From Vandiemenella viatica (lineage: Eukaryota > Arthropoda > Insecta > Orthoptera > Morabidae), in the NCBI GenBank assembly GCA_031002005.1, contig JARYHS010013630.1, positions 234,553,539 to 234,617,538 on the forward strand: a stretch of 64,000 nucleotides of DNA. Reading direction: 5' to 3'. The position numbers were made by a program, and so were the translations under genes. Position 1 is the stretch's first letter. Every line of letters begins with the position of its first letter. Under the pieces are notes generated by a model, which did no database searches, had not been told where the DNA came from, and saw only the letters and a program-made list of their open reading frames with translations. Positions 59,195 through 64,000 of this stretch are shown here, one piece after another.

Positions 59195-61388
59195 AGTATA
59201 AATTATGAGTCGACTGTAAAGCACTTTAATCAACATCATAATTTGATAAAACGTCCATATTACGCGTCATCAGTTAATAATTCACAAACTTTGAAAAAGA
59301 ATGTTAGGGCTGATACAAGCTCTTATACAAGGTGTAAAATTTTCATAGGAAATGTTCTGTATATAACTTCTTTAAAAAAAAATATCGGTTTAGGCAAAAA
59401 TTACATTTAATAACATTTCAACTGGTAATTTCGTGCAGCCCTTTTCTCCCGAATAGACAATTGTCATTTAATACCACTAACTTAACTCACAGTTTGAGAT
59501 CTATTAAGGTGTAGTTAACTGCCTGATGTTTGAATTCTCTGTTAATAGCGTTGGATCATTGTTTTGTTTTGTTTGAATAATCATTCATATTGAGGGTGAC
59601 TGCTGGGCTCTACAATATCAGTAACAAAAGAGGTTTCTGAAGTGTTTATTTCTGAAATTTACGCACTAAAAAAACGTGGATGATCGAGATACTAATAACA
59701 TTAATACGATAACTACTGAATGTGAACTGCTTACTTCGCCTATCTGAAGAGTCATTAATCAACAGCATAAATTATTTTACCCTCCGTAATCTTTGTCTAC
59801 TACTCGAACAATTCAGTGATTGCCTTTTGTCATTATTCCATGTTGGTTCATTTCCTTCACTTTCAAAATAATTCTGTTTACTACTAAGGGATTTTACTAA
59901 TAAAATTACTTAAAAAATTTATGGAAAATGATAGTTTTAGTTACTCCGGTAGAGATTTCAAATAATACTTTGGTTTCGATACTTTATAAATCACTGCAGA
60001 TATGATGGTTTTTCTCAATTTACTGGGCTAATATTGAAACTGTTACTTCCAGAGAGTCAGTTAGATTCTTACCATTTTGATTTTGTATTCAATTATGTTT
60101 CAATTCATTCTTTTCACACCTACTTTAAAAAGGCTTACCAAATATAATTTACTTTTTTTTATTCATTTAATATTAACTTATATTTTCTTGTAATATAGAA
60201 TGTCGTCATCACAGGTACCTGTTATCCAAAATTCTGTTTCTTATGCAAAGATGTATCTGATTCAATGCAGCCAAGTATCCTCATTTTCATTAACCGTTCT
60301 ATTCAAGACTCTTTTCTTTAACTTTACACCATTTAATAAAAAAAAAAAAGCTGTTTTCTTTTAATATATTGTGTTTTTTTTTCCATTTTTTTCACTGATT
60401 CAAAATTTTGTATATATATATCTTTTGTTATTAACTATTTTCTTACTTTTTTCTTTGTGCTCAATATAATTTTACCTGATTCAATCATCCTTTCCTTTTA
60501 CAAAAAGAAAAAAGGAATTGATTTATTTGTTTCTCAAATCATTGGATATACTAACTCTGCATATCCCTGCTTCATTTAAGATTCACTGAATTCCAGTCAG
60601 TTGATTCAAGATTTTTACTGTTGCTCTAAAACTTCAATCTCCCCTTGATATTTATCAGATATTGGCCAGGTGAATACCCACTCCTACTTATTATTCAAAA
60701 CAAAACAAAAAAATTATATTGTGTTTTTTTTGGATAACATTGAATATTTAACACAGTTATTGGTAAAAAATAAAGTTATACTAAGTTTCTGCAGGTTTAT
60801 TAGCGTTCTTAGCGAAAAATTGGTAGAGGGGTAGGAGCAGAACAATTAAAGTTGATGATTCTCATAACGTCTCGTTTTTCTCTAATCAGATCATTTTTCA
60901 CCAATTTCTGAAATATTGTATGCATGCTCGAATTTTTTCTGTTGTCGTTATTTAAAAATCTCTGATTATCCTCATTCGGTATGAACAATTCACTGTTGCA
61001 AGTTCTTTTTACATTGTGTTCTTACAATGATGGCGTTTCTATATGCTTGGTTTTTATAGGATTTTAATAAATTAGGTTCATACGTTTATGGCATCTATGT
61101 TTACATGATTTTTATGTGAATATGGCTATATTTAATTTATATCATTACATTTTTGATGCAGTATGTCATGAACTTACCTATTATCTTATCCATTCTAGAA
61201 GGTAATATTGTTACCCGGTATGTCTAAAACCATACTATCCTGAAACTAGCAATCCTTTTCTATAATCTAATAAAATTTCTGTTTTATTGAAGATATAAGA
61301 TGAATTATTTTGAATACCCTGTATTCCACTTTCTTATTTTAAAGTCCATGTTAACAACGTTTCGATTCATAAGATGTTACAATACAAG
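59195..61388. other. AT-rich stretch, nothing recognised
   Basis: Very AT-rich with A/T runs near 60340, 60380 and 60720; no gene, tRNA-like motif or transposon end found. Confidence 0.5.
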
Positions 61389-61389
61389 T

Positions 61390-61510
61390 AATGCTCTCGG
61401 GTGACTAGCCGAGTTATAGAAGTGTTATAATAGTCACACAATATTTCGGCACTATGAATCGTTGGCGCCAGCAGCACACGAAATTACTGTCAACTCCACT
61501 GGAGTTGACG
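61390..61510 (-). mobile_element. Penelope-like (PLE) 3'-end fragment
   Basis: Minus strand: GTGCCGAAATATTGTGTGAC, ATAACTCGGCTAGTCACCCG, AGAGCATT, in the order of the PLE ends at 22.0 kb and 3.5 kb. Just upstream is GTGCTGCTGGCGCCAACGA and a perfect 21-bp palindrome around GTCAACTCCAC (61489-61509). It sits directly beside the 3' side of the Jockey element at 61.5-64.0 kb; whether the Jockey is inside this PLE cannot be shown. Confidence 0.65.
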
Positions 61511-61906
61511 GGTCTAGAGTAGGGGTGCCTGTCATTCTGTTGATGACATCTTCCCCTGCTTTTACAATTTGGTTATAATTATCATTACGTTTTTAGGCAT
61601 TGGCTTTGCTTTCGTGCAATTGATTAACACATTGTCAGAGTTATATGTTTGCAAAATTATCTTATGGTTATTAGTACTTTAAAATTCTTATATACTAGGT
61701 CCACAGTTGTGGAACAGATTGTAGTCAAGGATCATGGGTTTCCACTCTTTGACTCACTGCACTAGATAGTTTCACACGGATTTCTGCGATAGGCGGAAGG
61801 GGGGGGGGCACTTCTTTTCTTTGACTCACTGCACTAGATAGTTTCACACGGATTTCTGCCACTGGGGGGAGGGGGGGGGTGCACTTCTTCGTCACTGTGT
61901 TGAGCA
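61511..61906 (-). repeat. Jockey 3' UTR with a tandem duplication
   Basis: Two copies of a unit of about 75 bp (about 61741-61815 and 61816-61890) share TTTGACTCACTGCACTAGAT, CACACGGATTTCTGC and a G run, ending in GCACTTCTT. The exact 3' end of the element is not defined, since no poly(A) or duplication is visible. Confidence 0.65.
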
Positions 61907-64000
61907 CTAACCTGGATCGAAGATCGATTTTGGTCTCTTGTGCCTCAGCCCCTCGGTGTCGTACTCGCCCAACTCGTTGATCAGGTGGTTCCTGCATGAC
62001 GCTGCTTTGGTGAAGAATTTCTCCGCCGTGGCTGCCATCCTCGCAGGGAGTGTGGGTACCTGCGCCAGCTGGTGCAGGTCCGCCGTTGGAAATCTCAGTG
62101 GGAGATGCAGTGCTCTCTTCAGAGCTCTGTTCTGGAGCACCTGCAGCTTCCGCATGTGGGTCTTGGCGGCGTAGGCCCACACTGGGCTGGCGTACTCGAT
62201 TACTGGGCGAACGAGCGCCTGGTAGACTCGGACACCGCAGCGTGGAGGCAACGATGAATTGTGGTTGAGAATTGGGTACAGGACCCCCAACCTTTGGTTG
62301 ACCCTGCTCCTGACGTCCTCGATGTGGTGCCGCCACGTCAGTCGCTGGTCCAGGGTAACGCCAAGGTAGCGTACGGCATTCTTTTGGGGGATCTGCTCCC
62401 CAAACAGTTGTAGGCCCAGCCGTGGTGGTAAGCCTCTTCTGCAGAAGACCACCGCTTGGGATTTGGTGGTGTTAATCTTCACCCGCCACAGGGTCGCCCA
62501 CTCCTCTAGCTCGTCCAGCGCTGCCTGTAGGCGTTGCCAGATGACCTGTATGCTCCATGATGATGTGAAGTATGCAGTGTCGTCCGCATAGAAGGCTGAC
62601 ATGATGTATATCGGTCTGGGGATATCCGATGTGAAAATGATAAATAGCACCGGCCCCAGTACCGATCCCTGTGGCACCCCTGCTCGGATTTTCCTCAACG
62701 TGGACAAATAGCGTTCGACCTTGACCTTAAATTTCCTGTTAGACAGGTAACTTCTTATGAGCAGCACGAAGGGTTTTGGTATGCCGGCTGTTTTCAGTTT
62801 GTGTAGTAAACCCACATGCCACACGGTATCAAAGGCTTTAGCCACGTCGAGTAGTACCAAGCCGCAGTACCGGCGTCTGTTAAAGGCGTCGGTCGCTTCT
62901 TCCACCACTCGCATCAGCTGGTGCGTTGTTGAGTGTTCTGGGCGGAAGCCGAACTGCTCTGCGGGGATTAGTTGCAGCCTATCTACATGGACCATCAGTC
63001 GCCTCAGGAGTAGCCGCTCGAATACCTTAGAGACAGCTGGCAGCAGCGACACGGGCCTGTAGTGTTGTGGGAAGGTGTGGTCCTTCCCAGCCTTGGGTAT
63101 CGCCACAACTTCTGCCTCCTTCCAGCCGTCTGGGTACTTCTTCCGCCGGAGAATTTTGTTGAAGAGGTGCGCTAGGCTCTGGACTGCTGCTGGAGGCAGG
63201 TGCTGCAGAATGAGGTTGCTGATTTCGTCATTTCCCGGAGCTTTGTTGGGCTGCGACCTCCTCACCACCTCTATTATCTCCCTGGCGTCAACCTCGCCTA
63301 TCTGCTCGTCGTCCTCTTCGTCGCTGGCCAGATATTGGCGCAGTTCGCGGTTGACTCTCCTGATGTGTTCCTCGTCGTATGGCTCGGCCACAGGACGGAA
63401 GTTTTCCTCGAAAACGTCAGCAAGGACATTTGCTTTCTCCTCAGAGGTGTAGACCAATCCTTGCGGTCCGTGGAGAACAGTAGTACGCCTTCTCGCCCTT
63501 ATAAATCTCCTCGTCTGCTGCCACGCGGTACCGTCCTCCGTCCGAAGCTGAGCCACCCGGCTGTCCCACTGGTCGTTCCTGTACCTTTCCAGTTGGGCCT
63601 TGACCTCGCGTTGCAAGCGATTTAGCAGCCCCTTGTACACTCGGTCACGCGTCTGCTGCCAGCTCTTCCTTGCCCTATTCTTGTCCCTGATGAGGTCGAG
63701 TAGCTCTTGGGGAAGCTGGTTTCCCGGTTTTCTCTTCCTCATTGGGGCTGATTTCTCTGCTGCCCTCAGGGTGGCTTCCGTCCAGCTTTGCAAATGTTGG
63801 TCGATGTTTCCATTTTCGTTACCGCGCTGCAGCTGTTGCTCCATCACCGGTTGGAGTTCCTCCTGGAATTGGGTCCAGTTTGTTCTCCAGTAGTTCCGGC
63901 CACTCGTCTCTTCGCTTTCCTGTCCCATATCCCAGTCCGCTAACACCGGGTTGTGGTCTGAGGATAGCTGCGGGACTGACAGCAGCAGTGGCCTTGCGGG
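61907..64000 (-). CDS. Jockey-type ORF2, endonuclease end and reverse transcriptase, cut by the window
   Basis: Open from the right edge to the stop at 61907 (about 698 codons in view); the true start lies beyond 64000. The first visible residues, LSSDHNPVLADW, are the last catalytic motif of the APE endonuclease. After a linker comes the RT with NKAPGNDEISNLIL, HYRPVSLLPAVSKVFERLLL, LLDVAKAFDTVWH, AGVPQGSVLGPVLFIIF and YADD (about 62580-62591). It ends HKRPKSIFDPG. Similar in layout to the 15.4-18.1 kb ORF2 but clearly a different lineage, since the sequences differ throughout. No stop or frameshift in the visible part, so it may be intact. No RNase H. Confidence 0.92.
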   Translation of the reverse strand, partial: PARPLLLSVPQLSSDHNPVLADWDMGQESEETSGRNYWRTNWTQFQEELQPVMEQQLQRGNENGNIDQHLQSWTEATLRAAEKSAPMRKRKPGNQLPQELLDLIRDKNRARKSWQQTRDRVYKGLLNRLQREVKAQLERYRNDQWDSRVAQLRTEDGTAWQQTRRFIRARRRTTVLHGPQGLVYTSEEKANVLADVFEENFRPVAEPYDEEHIRRVNRELRQYLASDEEDDEQIGEVDAREIIEVVRRSQPNKAPGNDEISNLILQHLPPAAVQSLAHLFNKILRRKKYPDGWKEAEVVAIPKAGKDHTFPQHYRPVSLLPAVSKVFERLLLRRLMVHVDRLQLIPAEQFGFRPEHSTTHQLMRVVEEATDAFNRRRYCGLVLLDVAKAFDTVWHVGLLHKLKTAGIPKPFVLLIRSYLSNRKFKVKVERYLSTLRKIRAGVPQGSVLGPVLFIIFTSDIPRPIYIMSAFYADDTAYFTSSWSIQVIWQRLQAALDELEEWATLWRVKINTTKSQAVVFCRRGLPPRLGLQLFGEQIPQKNAVRYLGVTLDQRLTWRHHIEDVRSRVNQRLGVLYPILNHNSSLPPRCGVRVYQALVRPVIEYASPVWAYAAKTHMRKLQVLQNRALKRALHLPLRFPTADLHQLAQVPTLPARMAATAEKFFTKAASCRNHLINELGEYDTEGLRHKRPKSIFDPG

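Noticed and set aside
61725..62336. A 203-codon minus frame overlapping the end of Jockey ORF2
   Set aside because: Another frame of the same DNA as the RT C-terminus; proline-rich repeats in it come from the duplicated UTR segment.

Overview
The window reads as non-coding chromosomal DNA of a large, AT-rich animal genome, most likely an insect. The tRNA-derived SINE family, the Helitron termini and the Jockey, I-type, RTE and Penelope-like elements resemble those of orthopterans and other Polyneoptera; that placement is from general knowledge and is an inference. I found no host protein-coding exon, no rRNA and no ordinary tRNA gene. Every convincing reading frame belongs to a transposable element.

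Layout. 1-302: 5' part of a minus-strand Helitron cut by the window edge. 2.0-3.6 kb: a GC-rich patch, a palindromic element and a 118-bp Penelope-like (PLE) insert with an 18-bp target duplication. 4.0-6.2 kb (minus) and 7.9-10.9 kb (plus): two decayed RTE-type retrotransposons, the second split by a 910-bp Helitron. 11.7-13.4 kb: a GC-rich island and SINEs. 15.13-22.14 kb: a PLE made of two near-identical divergent copies (11-bp target duplication); a 5.1-kb Jockey-type element has inserted into one arm (12-bp duplication). 25.73-32.13 kb: a full-length but frameshifted I-type element with RNase H (13-bp duplication). 34.6-35.4 kb: a TTAA-flanked MITE-like element. 37.0-37.9 kb: a Helitron carrying a minisatellite. 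39.4-48.1 kb: SINEs, a long-TIR element with tRNA-like sequence in both arms, and a reverse transcriptase C-terminal relic. 48.5-48.9 kb: a GGGCCC-rich hAT-like MITE. 55.8-59.2 kb: an array of tandem truncated Helitron units with a Tc1/mariner copy inside. 61.4-64.0 kb: a PLE end and a Jockey-type ORF2 running off the right edge.

The remaining sequence is AT-rich, with several isolated GC-rich islands of 170-550 bp that no recognised element explains; these are the only candidates here for host regulatory DNA. The nesting gives relative ages: the RTE copies are older than the Helitron in one of them; the Helitron array is older than its Tc1 insert; the PLE pair is older than the Jockey in its arm. 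The Jockey at 15.2-20.3 kb is the best preserved element, with one long intact ORF2 and a single in-frame stop in ORF1.
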